Counted from the stretch's first letter, positions 38,771-46,790 are shown. The stretch is DNA of 64,000 nucleotides from Nakamurella sp040546275 (GCF_040546275.1 NZ_JBEPNO010000002.1:1-64000), one strand, 5' to 3'. The notes: generated by a model not told the origin, from the letters alone. Program-made: numbers and translations.

Positions 38771-40126
38771 ATGAACCTGCCGAGGCCCGCACAACAGGTG
38801 CCCGGCGTTCTGGTCGACGCCCGGCGCGCGGTCCGCCGTCCGAACCGTGTCGATCCAGGTGCCGCTGGGAAAGATCAGTGCGTGCCTCTTCTGCCGAACC
38901 CGCCGTCCATCGCCGACGGAGCCGACCCGACCGACGTCGTGCAGTGGGTCTCCCGTCATCTGGGCGATCTGACCCTGGAGGGTCCCGACGGCATCCGCCG
39001 TGGCGGGTTCGGCGGCGGTCAGAGTGCGGCAGATGCCGCGCTGGCCGGCCTGGACATCACCGGCTACGCGCGTGATCGAAGCGTGGTGCTGCCGGTCGCC
39101 CGCCGAGGGGCGAGCCGGATGTCGCCGTACATCCGGCACGGCCTGCTGGACCTGCCCTCGGTCTGGTCCGCCACGGCGGACGCACCGTCACGGGACCGGA
39201 GTCGCTACCGGGACGAGCTGCTGTGGCAGGAGTACTCCCGTCACCTCTACGCCCGGGTCGGTCGGGAATCGGGTGAGGCGCTGAGCCGGGCGCAACCGAT
39301 GCGCCGGCCTGCGGCCCGCGAGCAGGTCTGGGCCAATGACCCGTGGCCGCCGGAGATGAACTGCATGCGATCGGTCGTCGACGAGTTGCACACCGACGGT
39401 TGGCTGGTGAACCAGACGCGGATGTGGCTGGCCTCCCAGTGGGCGGTCCGGGCGGGGGCGGACTGGCGGGCCGGGGAGCAGGAGATGTTCGCCCACCTGC
39501 TCGACGGCTCCCGGGCGGCCAACCGGCTGGGGTGGCAGTGGACGGTGGGGACGGGCAGCGGCAAGCCCTACGGTTTCAGTCGCTGGCAGGTGCAGAAACG
39601 GGCGCCTCAGCTGTGCCGGGACTGCGCGCTGGCGTCCGCCTGCCCGATCGAGCAGTGGCCGGATGCCGATGCCGGGCCGGCCGTGTCCGGACCCGATCTG
39701 AATCGGGCGCCCGTCCCGGCCGGGCCCCTCGGAGTCGAAGGTGCTGGGGCCGAACAGGTCTGGCTCACGGCCGAATCCCTGGGAACCGGCGACCCGGCGC
39801 TGGCGGCTGACCCTGATCGCCCCGCTGTCTTCGTCTTCGACGAGCCGCTCCTGAATCGGGTGATGCTGTCCGGCAAACGGTTGGTCTTCCTGGCCGAGAC
39901 ACTGGGCGAACTCGCGGCCGGTCGCCCGCTCGAGGTCCGCCGGGGGGGCGTCGGCGTGGAGCTGGCCGGGCGTTCGCTGGCCGCCACGTGGACGCCGGTG
40001 CCGGGATGGGCGCGGTTGGCTCGTGCGCTCACCCCCGTCGAGGTCCACCCGTGGCCGTGGCTGGTCCGGCCGACCACCATGTCGGTCCGCTCCTTCAGTG
40101 CCTGGCGCCGCGACGCGAAACGCTGA
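38771..40126 (+). CDS. Photolyase/cryptochrome FAD-domain protein with predicted Fe-S cluster
   Basis: The 451-residue protein contains a photolyase FAD-binding domain at about residues 100-310: MSPYIRHGLLDLPSVW, YRDELLWQEYSRHLY, then EMNCMRSVVDELHTDGWLVN and SRAANRLGWQWTVGTGSGKP. The cysteines in MNC and in CRDCALASAC match the four-cysteine 4Fe-4S site of FeS-BCP (PhrB-like) photolyases. The usual N-terminal antenna domain is missing, and a segment resembling its first half (VFVFDEPLLNRVMLSGKRLV) follows the FAD domain instead, suggesting a permuted order. ATG 38771 lacks a ribosome binding site but has TATCTC just upstream, so it may be leaderless. Repair activity is inferred. Confidence 0.8.
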   Translation: MNLPRPAQQVPGVLVDARRAVRRPNRVDPGAAGKDQCVPLLPNPPSIADGADPTDVVQWVSRHLGDLTLEGPDGIRRGGFGGGQSAADAALAGLDITGYARDRSVVLPVARRGASRMSPYIRHGLLDLPSVWSATADAPSRDRSRYRDELLWQEYSRHLYARVGRESGEALSRAQPMRRPAAREQVWANDPWPPEMNCMRSVVDELHTDGWLVNQTRMWLASQWAVRAGADWRAGEQEMFAHLLDGSRAANRLGWQWTVGTGSGKPYGFSRWQVQKRAPQLCRDCALASACPIEQWPDADAGPAVSGPDLNRAPVPAGPLGVEGAGAEQVWLTAESLGTGDPALAADPDRPAVFVFDEPLLNRVMLSGKRLVFLAETLGELAAGRPLEVRRGGVGVELAGRSLAATWTPVPGWARLARALTPVEVHPWPWLVRPTTMSVRSFSAWRRDAKR

Positions 40127-40159
40127 AGGGGGCTGTCCCTGTCGGGGCACAATGAGCTC

Positions 40160-40888
40160 ATGTGCGGTCGATATGCCAACTCAGCCAGCACCGCCGGCCT
40201 GTACGGGGCGTTCGAGATCGACGAGGTGATCGGCGACGATCTCGAGCCTTCGTGGAACGTGGCGCCGACCGACGCGGTCTGGGCGATCATGGAGCGCAAA
40301 CCGCGCGGGGAGGACGCCGATGCGGCAGAGGTCCGCCAGCTGCGGACGGTTCGCTGGGGGTTGGTGCCGAGCTGGTCGAAGGACAAGAAGGGTGCCGCGC
40401 GTCTGATCAACGCCCGCAGCGAGACCGTCATCGAGAAGCCCGCGTTCAAACGGGCCGCCGCCCGGCGCCGCTGCCTGCTCCCGGCGGACGGCTACTTCGA
40501 GTGGCAGAAGACGCCGGACGGGAAGGTGCCGTACTTCCTGCACTCCGCCGATGACGGCCAGCTCGCCTTCGCCGGACTGTACGAGCTGTGGCCGGACCCG
40601 TCGCTGGCCGATGACGATCCGGCCAGGTGGTTCTGGAGCGCCACCGTCATCACCCGGCAGGCCACCGACACGCTGGGTGAGATCCACGATCGCTGCCCGG
40701 TGATCGTGCCTCCAGAGCTGCGCGGCCCGTGGCTGGACTGCTCGACCGGAGAACTCGCGGTCGCCGCGCACCTGTTGGAGCAGATGCCGGAGCCTGTCCT
40801 GGAACCCCGGATCGTCTCCTCCGAGGTGAACAGCGTGCGCAACAACGGACCTCGGCTGGTCGAACCCGCACCGCCGCCTGCGTCGTAG
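40160..40888 (+). CDS. SRAP-family abasic-site DNA-protein crosslink protein (YedK/HMCES)
   Basis: SRAP proteins shield abasic sites in single-stranded DNA by a covalent thiazolidine link through Cys2. The 242-residue protein has the conserved MCGRY start (Cys2), PSWNVAPT, LINARSETV, the catalytic glutamate in DGYFEWQK and the histidine in IHDRCPVIV. All key residues are present. It follows the photolyase-like gene on the same strand by 33 bases, so the two may form a DNA-repair unit. Rv3226c is the M. tuberculosis counterpart. Confidence 0.96.
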   Translation: MCGRYANSASTAGLYGAFEIDEVIGDDLEPSWNVAPTDAVWAIMERKPRGEDADAAEVRQLRTVRWGLVPSWSKDKKGAARLINARSETVIEKPAFKRAAARRRCLLPADGYFEWQKTPDGKVPYFLHSADDGQLAFAGLYELWPDPSLADDDPARWFWSATVITRQATDTLGEIHDRCPVIVPPELRGPWLDCSTGELAVAAHLLEQMPEPVLEPRIVSSEVNSVRNNGPRLVEPAPPPAS

Positions 40889-40899
40889 CGTCCTGCGTC

Positions 40900-40949
40900 G
40901 TAGCGTCCTGCAAAGTGCTCGCAATAGCGAGCATTTTGCAGGACGCTAC
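40900..40949. terminator. Large hairpin between convergent SRAP and ybaK genes
   Basis: A 23-bp stem with a single G-T wobble (arms 40900-40922 and 40927-40949, the left beginning GTAGCGTCCTGCAAAG) encloses a four-base AATA loop. The outer part of each arm is repeated again next to it (GTAGCGTCCTG at 40885; GGGACGCTAC at 40950-40960). It is a probable bidirectional terminator. Confidence 0.8.
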
Positions 40950-40987
40950 GGGGACGCTACGGGGACGCTGCGAGGGTTGCCACGGGC

Positions 40988-41467
40988 TCAGGAGGTGGCG
41001 ATGGCCGCGACGACAGCGCGACAGACGGCGACCAGATCAGCCGGGGCGAGCTCGACCTGCAGCCCTCGGCGGCCGGCGCTGACGAAGACGGTGGGGAACC
41101 GGTCGGCAGTGCTGTCCACGATGGTCTTCAGCGGCTTGCGCTGGCCGATGGGGGAGATCCCGCCGGCCACGTATCCGCTGGACCGTTCGGCTTCGGCGAC
41201 CGGCGCCATGGCTGCCTTCTTGCCGCCGGCGGCCGCGGCGATCGCCTTGAGGTCGAGTTGGGCGGAGACGGGTACGACGCCGACCGTCAGCGTTCCGTCC
41301 ACCGAGACGACCAGGGTCTTGAAGACCTGTTCCGGGTCCTGCCCGAGCGCTGCGACCGCCTCCTCGCCGAAGGCAGTGGTTCGGGGATCGTGGTCGTAAG
41401 GCCGCAGGGTGTGGGCGATCTTCGCCTTGATCAGAGCAGCGATCGCGGGGGTGGGGGCTCCGGCCAT
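40988..41467 (-). CDS. ybaK: YbaK/EbsC-family Cys-tRNA(Pro) deacylase
   Basis: YbaK removes cysteine wrongly attached to tRNA(Pro). The 159-residue protein has the family features VFKTLVVSVDG, AAGGKKAAMAPV, GYVAGGISPIGQRKPLKTIV and FVSAGRRGLQVELAP. Length is normal for the family. It is convergent with the SRAP gene and divergent from sigR. Confidence 0.93.
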   Translation of the reverse strand: MAGAPTPAIAALIKAKIAHTLRPYDHDPRTTAFGEEAVAALGQDPEQVFKTLVVSVDGTLTVGVVPVSAQLDLKAIAAAAGGKKAAMAPVAEAERSSGYVAGGISPIGQRKPLKTIVDSTADRFPTVFVSAGRRGLQVELAPADLVAVCRAVVAAIATS

Positions 41468-41527
41468 TCGAGCAGATTAGCGCCGCGACCCGTGTCGCGC
41501 GTCCAGGGAGCGTCGGGCGGGGCGAGC

Positions 41528-41553
41528 GGAATAGGCGCCTCCCGGACGGTGTT
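41528..41553 (+). promoter_or_regulatory. SigR-dependent promoter of sigR
   Basis: GGAAT (41528-41532), exactly 18 bases, then GTT (41551-41553) is a perfect match to the SigR/SigH consensus GGAAT-N18-GTT. The expected transcript would start near 41560, carrying the AAGGGAGG ribosome binding site and ATG 41580. It indicates positive autoregulation, as known for Streptomyces sigR. Confidence 0.88.
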
Positions 41554-41579
41554 GGGAAGCAGTGAAAGGGAGGTGGCCG

Positions 41580-42395
41580 ATGTCGGCATCTGCGGTTCTC
41601 GACCGTTCCCGCTCTGACGGTCCGCCCGTGATCGCCCTGGCTGTCGCCCCGTCCGGCGTACCCTGCAAGACCAGTGGAGTCGAACGCTCCCGCGCCCGTT
41701 CTGCGGGCAGGACGGTAAGGACGAGGGCGCTGGTGGCGACAGAGACTGGAACGGCGACGACGGAGGACCCGACCCCGGTATCGGGAAGGCTCGATACCGC
41801 GACGATGGACGACAAGGAGCTGTCGGAACGGTTCACCGAACAGGCGATGCCGCTGCTCGATCAGCTCTACGCGGCAGCCATGCGGATGACGCGCAACCCG
41901 GCTGACGCCGAGGACCTGGTCCAGGAGACCTACCTGAAGGCCTTCGGCGCCTTCAAGTCGTTCGCGCAGGGAACGAACCTGCGTGCCTGGCTCTACCGGA
42001 TCCTCACCAACACGTACATCAACGGTTACCGCAAGAAGCAGCGGCAGCCGCAGGTGTCACCGACCGAGGAGATCACCGACTGGCAGCTTGCCGCGGTCGA
42101 GTCGCACACCTCGACCGGTCTGCGATCGGCAGAGATGGACGCCCTCGACCGGCTACCGGACAACGACGTGAAGCAGGCACTGCAGGAGCTTCCCGAAGAC
42201 TTCCGTCTGGCCGTCTACCTGGCTGACGTCGAAGGGTTCGCCTACAAGGAGATCGCCGAGATCATGGGCACTCCGCTGGGGACGGTCATGTCCCGGCTGC
42301 ACCGCGGACGTCGTCAGCTGCGCGAGCTGCTAACCGACTACGCCACCGAGCGCGGGTTCCTGCGCAATTCTTCGAGCAACCTGAATGAGGTGTGA
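41580..42395 (+). CDS. sigR: ECF sigma factor SigR/SigH (thiol-oxidative stress)
   Basis: This sigma factor turns on thioredoxin, mycothiol and protein-quality genes under disulfide stress. The protein has region 2 (LYAAAMRMTRNPADAEDLVQ, TYLKAFGAFKSFAQGTNLRA) and region 4 (YLADVEGFAYKEIAEIMGTP, GTVMSRLHRGRRQLRELL). ATG 41580 has GGGAGG seven bases upstream and gives 271 residues; a GTG at 41733 would give the usual 220-residue form. The 51-residue N-terminal extension is low-complexity. In Streptomyces a similar long unstable form is made from the autoregulated transcript, and the same layout is visible here. rsrA follows after three bases. Confidence 0.92.
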   Translation: MSASAVLDRSRSDGPPVIALAVAPSGVPCKTSGVERSRARSAGRTVRTRALVATETGTATTEDPTPVSGRLDTATMDDKELSERFTEQAMPLLDQLYAAAMRMTRNPADAEDLVQETYLKAFGAFKSFAQGTNLRAWLYRILTNTYINGYRKKQRQPQVSPTEEITDWQLAAVESHTSTGLRSAEMDALDRLPDNDVKQALQELPEDFRLAVYLADVEGFAYKEIAEIMGTPLGTVMSRLHRGRRQLRELLTDYATERGFLRNSSSNLNEV

Positions 42396-42398
42396 GCG

Positions 42399-42707
42399 AT
42401 GGCTTGCGGAGATCCGGAAGACGTCGAATGTGCCGGTGTCCTGCGGGACGTCTGGCTCTTCCTGGACGACGAGATGGACCCGGCCAACCGGGCGGCCGTC
42501 GAGGCCCACCTGGACGGGTGCTCGCCGTGCCTGGAGGAAGCCAACCTCGATCAGAAGTTGAAAGCCCTGCTGCACAAGAAGTGTGGCGGCGATCGGGCTC
42601 CGGAGCAACTACGGGCGAGCTTGTCGGCCCGGTTGCGGTCGGTGACGCTGACCAGCGTGAGTGCTGATGGTTTCGAGCAGATCTCGGTGCGTACGGTCGA
42701 GTTCTGA
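42399..42707 (+). CDS. rsrA: Mycothiol-system redox-sensing anti-sigma factor RsrA
   Basis: RsrA holds SigR inactive until its zinc-bound thiols oxidise. The 102-residue protein has the zinc ligands C11, H37, C41 and C44 in the HxxxCxxC arrangement (HLDGCSPC), plus C3 and C62, at the positions known in Streptomyces RsrA. It begins three bases after sigR and is followed by a large hairpin. Together they form an autoregulated redox switch. Confidence 0.96.
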   Translation: MACGDPEDVECAGVLRDVWLFLDDEMDPANRAAVEAHLDGCSPCLEEANLDQKLKALLHKKCGGDRAPEQLRASLSARLRSVTLTSVSADGFEQISVRTVEF

Positions 42708-42732
42708 CCCGGCCATCACAGCGATGAACGTC

Positions 42733-42805
42733 GACGGGCCCCGTCGGTGAACTGCGGAAACACCCCTCACCGGGAGGTTTCGGCAGCTCACCGACGGGGC
42801 CCGTC
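42733..42805. terminator. Long hairpin terminator between rsrA and bL37
   Basis: An 18-bp perfect stem (arms 42733-42750 and 42788-42805, beginning GACGGGCCCCGTCGG) continues inward through a second stem of ten pairs with one mismatch (CTGCGGAAAC against GTTTCGGCAG). It separates rsrA from the convergent bL37 gene. Confidence 0.8.
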
Positions 42806-42827
42806 GGCTGCTCTGGCGCTCGAGGCG

Positions 42828-42902
42828 TCAGGCGTTGGGGCGGTTGCCGTGGTTCGCGCCGTTCTTCTTGCGGGACTTCCTCTTCCGGCCGCGCTTGCTC
42901 AT
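42828..42902 (-). CDS. Ribosomal protein bL37 (AURKAIP1/COX24-type)
   Basis: This 24-residue, highly basic protein (MSKRGRKRKSRKKNGANHG, then NRPNA) matches the actinobacterial 50S protein bL37 almost exactly as I recall it. AGGAG lies five bases before the ATG. It is easily missed because of its size. The position between rsrA and the biotinyl-domain gene fits the actinobacterial layout. Confidence 0.93.
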   Translation of the reverse strand: MSKRGRKRKSRKKNGANHGNRPNA

Positions 42903-43162
42903 GCTGACTCCTGCTCGTGAGGTCTGATCTGTCTTGTCACCGCACCCTTCTGGCGCGGCGCCTACCTCATTTTGCCACGTCGGATGGCTCGCCCCTGCCA
43001 GTCACGACTGAGCGTGACCAGCCCCGTCGGGGTTCGATGGGTGCGGCCTTGTCCGTGACAGGCCGCCCTCGTGGAAGTATGACGACGGACCTTGGGCGTC
43101 CCGGTCGGACTGCGGCCGGGCGCAATCGCAGGGTGACGAAACCGAAGACCGGAGGAGACGCG

Positions 43163-43378
43163 ATGGCGGAGGAAGTGCGCGCCGAAATGGTGGCCAACGT
43201 CTGGAAGGTGCTGGTCGCCGAGGGTGACACGGTCGCCGACGGCGACACGTTGGTGATCCTCGAATCGATGAAGATGGAGATCCCGGTGCTCGCCGAGGTC
43301 GACGGCGTGGTGGGGGTCCTTGCCGTCAAGGAAGGGCAGGTCGTCCAGGAGGGCGATCTGATCGCGGAGATCTCCTGA
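43163..43378 (+). CDS. Biotin/lipoyl-attachment protein, TB7.3-like
   Basis: The 71-residue protein is a stand-alone biotinyl domain with the attachment motif ESMKMEIP (Lys37) and the usual end GDLIAEIS. It corresponds to the M. tuberculosis biotinylated protein TB7.3 (Rv3221c) in size and sequence. It presumably serves as a carrier for an acyl-CoA carboxylase or a related enzyme encoded elsewhere. GGAGGAG precedes ATG 43163. Its stop overlaps the start of pdtaS. Confidence 0.92.
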   Translation: MAEEVRAEMVANVWKVLVAEGDTVADGDTLVILESMKMEIPVLAEVDGVVGVLAVKEGQVVQEGDLIAEIS

Positions 43379-44961
43379 GCACTCTCTCCGACCTGCTGGC
43401 CGAGCACACCACGCTCTCCGGGTCGTCGGTCGCGCATCTGCAGGGCCTGGTGTCGGAATGGCAGCTGCTCGCTGATCTCTCGTTCTCCGATCTCATGGTG
43501 TGGGTGCCGACCAGCGGGCCTGCCGGCTCCGAGGCAACCGACGGGATCGACGGCCCAGCGGAGTCGGCGCCCGGCGAGTTCGGTCAGTACTGGATCTGCG
43601 TCGCGCAGGTAAGGCCGACCACCGGGACGACTGCGCATCTCGACGACATGGTCACGGTCCGCGCCGACCCCGCCGAGGCAGAGCTGCTCGGTGAAGCCTG
43701 GCGGAAGTCGGAGATCGTCTCCGAGTCGGAACTCGGCGAGCTGGACGACGACGGAGTACCGCTGCACCCGGCCCGGGCGCCCCGGAGCAGCGCCCACCGC
43801 CGCGAGGTGATCCCGGTCCGCCATCTCGACCAGGTCGTCGCCCTCGTCAGCCGTGACACGGGACGTCTGGTCGGACGGGAGGCGAGTCTGCTGGAGACCG
43901 CCTACATCGACGCCGCCGAGGACCTGTTCCGAATGGTGGCGGACGGGACGTTCCCACCGGCCGCACAAACCGGGGAGATCCACACCGGCCCCCGGGCCGG
44001 GGACGGTCTGCTCCGCCTGGACGCCGACGGCAAGGTCGTGTACGTCAGCCCCAACGCGGTGTCGGCCTACCACCGGATGAACCTGACCGGATCGGTGATC
44101 GGTGCGGATCTGGCCAATCTGACCAGGAAGCTGATCGCCGACCCCTTCGATGCCGCTGAGCTGGCCGCCCGGATCTCCGGTGCGGTGCAGGGCCGGAGCA
44201 GCCTGCGCATGGAGGTCGAGGTGCGGGCCGCCACGGTGCTGTTCCGGGCGCTTCCGCTGCGACCGCGTGGGCGGCCGTCAGGCGCTCTGGTACTGGTCAG
44301 GGACGTGACGGAGGTGCGCCGGCGAGATCGCGCTCTGCTGTCCAAAGATGCCACCATCCGGGAGATCCACCACCGGGTGAAGAACAATCTGCAGACGGTG
44401 GCGGCGCTCCTGCGGCTGCAGGCACGCCGTTCGAAGGACGGCGCGGTGCGGCATGCGCTGGCCGAGTCGGTCCGGCGGGTGTCGTCCATCGCGCTGGTGC
44501 ACGACACCCTCTCGCTCTCGCCCGACGACCGGGTCGACCTCGACCAGATCGTCGACAAGCTGGTACCGATCGTGGCAGAGGTGGCCTCTGCCGAGACCAG
44601 GGCAAGGGTTCGCCGGATCGGCAGCTTCGGCATCATCGGCGCGGAGCTCGCGACCCCGCTGGTGATGGTGCTGGCCGAGGTCGTCCAGAACGCCCTCGAG
44701 CATGGCTACCGGGTGCCGCGGCTGAACGCCGAGGTGGTGATCGGAGTCGAGCGGTCGGCCCGCAACCTGGACATCCGGGTGGTGGACGACGGTGTCGGGC
44801 TGCCAACCGGCTTCTCGCTGGAAAAGGGGTCCGGGCTCGGCCTGCAGATCGTGCGCACCCTGGTCGACGCCGAACTGCTCGGGTCGATCGGGATGCGCCG
44901 TCGCGATGACGCCCCCGGCACGGAAGTGCACATCCGCATCCCCCTCCGCGGCCGTACCTGA
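43375..44961 (+). CDS. pdtaS: Sensor histidine kinase PdtaS
   Basis: PdtaS is a cytosolic HWE/HisKA_2-type kinase that signals to the antiterminator PdtaR. It has a GAF domain (about 10-150), a PAS domain (about 170-290), the phospho-acceptor region KDATIREIHHRVKNNLQTV (H332/H333) and a HATPase domain (LVQNALEHGY-like VVQNALEHG, DDGVGLPTGFSLEKGSGLGL). The coding sequence clearly continues upstream of GTG 43450: the reading STLSDLLAEHTTLSGSSVAH matches the mycobacterial N-terminus. The only start there is CTG 43375, with GGAGA upstream and a CTGA overlap with the previous gene. From GTG it would be 503 residues. Confidence 0.93.
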   Translation: MSTLSDLLAEHTTLSGSSVAHLQGLVSEWQLLADLSFSDLMVWVPTSGPAGSEATDGIDGPAESAPGEFGQYWICVAQVRPTTGTTAHLDDMVTVRADPAEAELLGEAWRKSEIVSESELGELDDDGVPLHPARAPRSSAHRREVIPVRHLDQVVALVSRDTGRLVGREASLLETAYIDAAEDLFRMVADGTFPPAAQTGEIHTGPRAGDGLLRLDADGKVVYVSPNAVSAYHRMNLTGSVIGADLANLTRKLIADPFDAAELAARISGAVQGRSSLRMEVEVRAATVLFRALPLRPRGRPSGALVLVRDVTEVRRRDRALLSKDATIREIHHRVKNNLQTVAALLRLQARRSKDGAVRHALAESVRRVSSIALVHDTLSLSPDDRVDLDQIVDKLVPIVAEVASAETRARVRRIGSFGIIGAELATPLVMVLAEVVQNALEHGYRVPRLNAEVVIGVERSARNLDIRVVDDGVGLPTGFSLEKGSGLGLQIVRTLVDAELLGSIGMRRRDDAPGTEVHIRIPLRGRT

Positions 44962-44962
44962 G

Positions 44963-46045
44963 CTACCGCCAGGCGCCGCGCTCGTACTGCGGACGGTAGG
45001 GGGCCTTGTCGGTGGGCAGGCCCAGTTCGAAGGCGGCGCGCTGGGGCCAGCCGGGCTCGCGGAGTCCGGCGCGGGCAAGCAGCACCGCGTCGGCCGATCC
45101 GTCGGACAGGATCTGCTCGGCCTGGGCCGGATCGGTGATCAGGCCGACGGCCCCGACGGGCAGGCCGGTCGCCTGACGGACAGCGGCGGCGAGCGGGACC
45201 TGGTACCCGGGGCCCACCGGGATGTCGGCTTTCGCGACGTTCCCGCCGCTGGACATGTCGATGAGGTCCGCGCCGAGCAGACCGACCAGTACTGCGGCCC
45301 GCTGGGTGTCCTCGATCGACCAACCACCCTCGACCCAGTCGGTGCCGGAGAACCGGACGAAGAGCGGCTTGTCCTGCGGCCAGACCTCGCGCACCGCGGT
45401 GACGATCTCGGCCAGCAGACGGCTGCGTCCGGTGAAGTCGCCCCCGTAGGAGTCGGTCCGCCGGTTCGACAGCGGAGAGAGGAACTGGTGCACGAGGTAG
45501 CCGTGAGCGGCGTGGATCTCGACCACGTCGAAGCCGGCGAGATCGGCGCGGACGGTGGCGGCGCGGAAGTCCGCGACGACGGCAGAGATCTCCTCGACGG
45601 TCAGCTCTCGAGGGATGGCGTAGCCGTCGAAGGCCTCGGCGGACGGACCGACGGCCTCCCAACCGCCCTCCGACTCCGGCACCGATCCGTGACCTGGGGC
45701 GAACGGCGAGTAGGTCGACGCCTTGCGTCCGGCATGGGCCAGTTGCACACCGGTCGCCGCACCCTGCGCGTGCAGGAAGGTGTTGATCCGCGACCAGGCC
45801 TGTTGCTGCTCCTCGTTCCACAGCCCGGCGTCCTGGGGTGAGATCCGGCCGACCGGGCTGACCGCAGCCGCCTCCGTCAGGATCAGACCGAAACCGCCGA
45901 TCGCGTGGGAGCCCAGGTGGACCAGATGCCAATCGGTGGGCAAGCCGTCCTGCGCCTTGCAGCTGTACTGGCACATCGGCGCCAGGAAGATTCGATTGGC
46001 GAACGTGGTGCCGCGCAGGGTCAGGGGCTCGAAGAGAAGGCTCAT
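44963..46045 (-). CDS. NADH:flavin oxidoreductase, Old Yellow Enzyme family (YqjM-like)
   Basis: The 360-residue TIM-barrel flavoenzyme reduces activated C=C bonds with NAD(P)H. Signatures are FANRIFLAPMCQYS with Cys25 of the thermophilic-like subclass, VQLAHAGRKAS, the substrate-binding HAAHGYLVHQFLSPLSNRRT and the FMN-phosphate site ADAVLLARAGLREPGW. ATG 46045 is selected because the barrel begins there; no strong ribosome binding site is seen. Its 3' end lies one base from that of pdtaS on the other strand. Confidence 0.94.
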   Translation of the reverse strand: MSLLFEPLTLRGTTFANRIFLAPMCQYSCKAQDGLPTDWHLVHLGSHAIGGFGLILTEAAAVSPVGRISPQDAGLWNEEQQQAWSRINTFLHAQGAATGVQLAHAGRKASTYSPFAPGHGSVPESEGGWEAVGPSAEAFDGYAIPRELTVEEISAVVADFRAATVRADLAGFDVVEIHAAHGYLVHQFLSPLSNRRTDSYGGDFTGRSRLLAEIVTAVREVWPQDKPLFVRFSGTDWVEGGWSIEDTQRAAVLVGLLGADLIDMSSGGNVAKADIPVGPGYQVPLAAAVRQATGLPVGAVGLITDPAQAEQILSDGSADAVLLARAGLREPGWPQRAAFELGLPTDKAPYRPQYERGAWR

Positions 46046-46217
46046 GCCAATGACAGCGCGGCGGGGACCGTCAAGATTCCTGGCCCGTGCCATCCGGTCC
46101 GGAATGCGATCACCCGGGGGTCGGCCGGCGACGACAGCACACCGCCCCGGCGAAGTGATTCGACGAGGCGGTGTGCGGATGTCGATCTGCAGTCAGCAAG
46201 TGATCTGCAGTCAGGGA

Positions 46218-46469
46218 CTACAGGCTGCGGGCGCGGGCCCTGGCCCGACGACGCTTGAGTGCGCGACGCTCGTCCTCGCTCATGGCGCCCCAGACGCCGG
46301 CGTCCTGGCCGGTCTCCAGAGCCCAGGTGAGGCACTCGCTCGTGACGGGGCAACGCTGGCAGACGGCCTTGGCTTCGGCGATCTGCAACAGCGCTGGTCC
46401 TGAGTTCCCGACCGGGAAGAACAACTCCGGATCCTCGTCGCGGCAAATTGCGCGGTGGCGCCAGTCCAT
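46218..46469 (-). CDS. whiB1: Fe-S transcription factor WhiB1
   Basis: WhiB1 is an essential 4Fe-4S, nitric-oxide-sensitive regulator. The 83-residue protein has the four cluster cysteines C9, C37, C40 and C46 (CRDEDPELFF, CQRCPVTSEC), the turn GVWGAM and a basic DNA-binding tail (RRALKRRRARARAR). The match to M. tuberculosis WhiB1 is almost residue for residue, and its place between pdtaS and the lipid kinase gene is the same. Confidence 0.97.
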   Translation of the reverse strand: MDWRHRAICRDEDPELFFPVGNSGPALLQIAEAKAVCQRCPVTSECLTWALETGQDAGVWGAMSEDERRALKRRRARARARSL

Positions 46470-46790
46470 CTTGTGACCACTCCTTCGTGTGGGCGTCCGT
46501 CAGAGGATCGCCGGTGTCGCTACGGGCTATCAGTGAGTCGTGCGAAGCATCTCGGCGAGGCCGAGGGACATTCTGCACTTAGGTTCCGGTCGCCGATTTC
46601 TGGCAACAGGGTGATCGGTGGTATTGGGCCCCCGAACCATGACCTCAATAGTTTCATGTGACACGGGGATGTCAAGGGTTCGTGTCGACGAGGTTACGTA
46701 GCTCACGTTTTGGTCACGACCTTGGCTGCACTACCACCATGATGCCTGTTCGGAACGATTCAGACCAGCATTTTCCCCGGTGGATCCTGC
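46470..46790. other. 321-bp intergenic region upstream of whiB1
   Basis: It separates the lipid kinase stop from whiB1; both genes read leftward. It contains the candidate whiB1 promoter at 46645-46675 and a long (about 170-base) leader. No small gene with a credible start, and no stable terminator for the lipid kinase, was found. Confidence 0.5.
46645..46675 (-). promoter_or_regulatory. Candidate whiB1 promoter
   Basis: On the minus strand a perfect -35 box TTGACA (46675-46670) is followed by TATTGA (46650-46645) after 19 bases, or ACTATT after 16. Its spacer contains GTGTCACATG, a half-site-like sequence. It would give a transcript starting near 46638. Confidence 0.5.

Noticed and set aside
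46470..46790. CRP-type TGTGA-N6-TCACA site before whiB1
   Set aside because: Half-sites such as ATGTGACA and GCTCACG are present, but no pair with correct spacing matches both arms.
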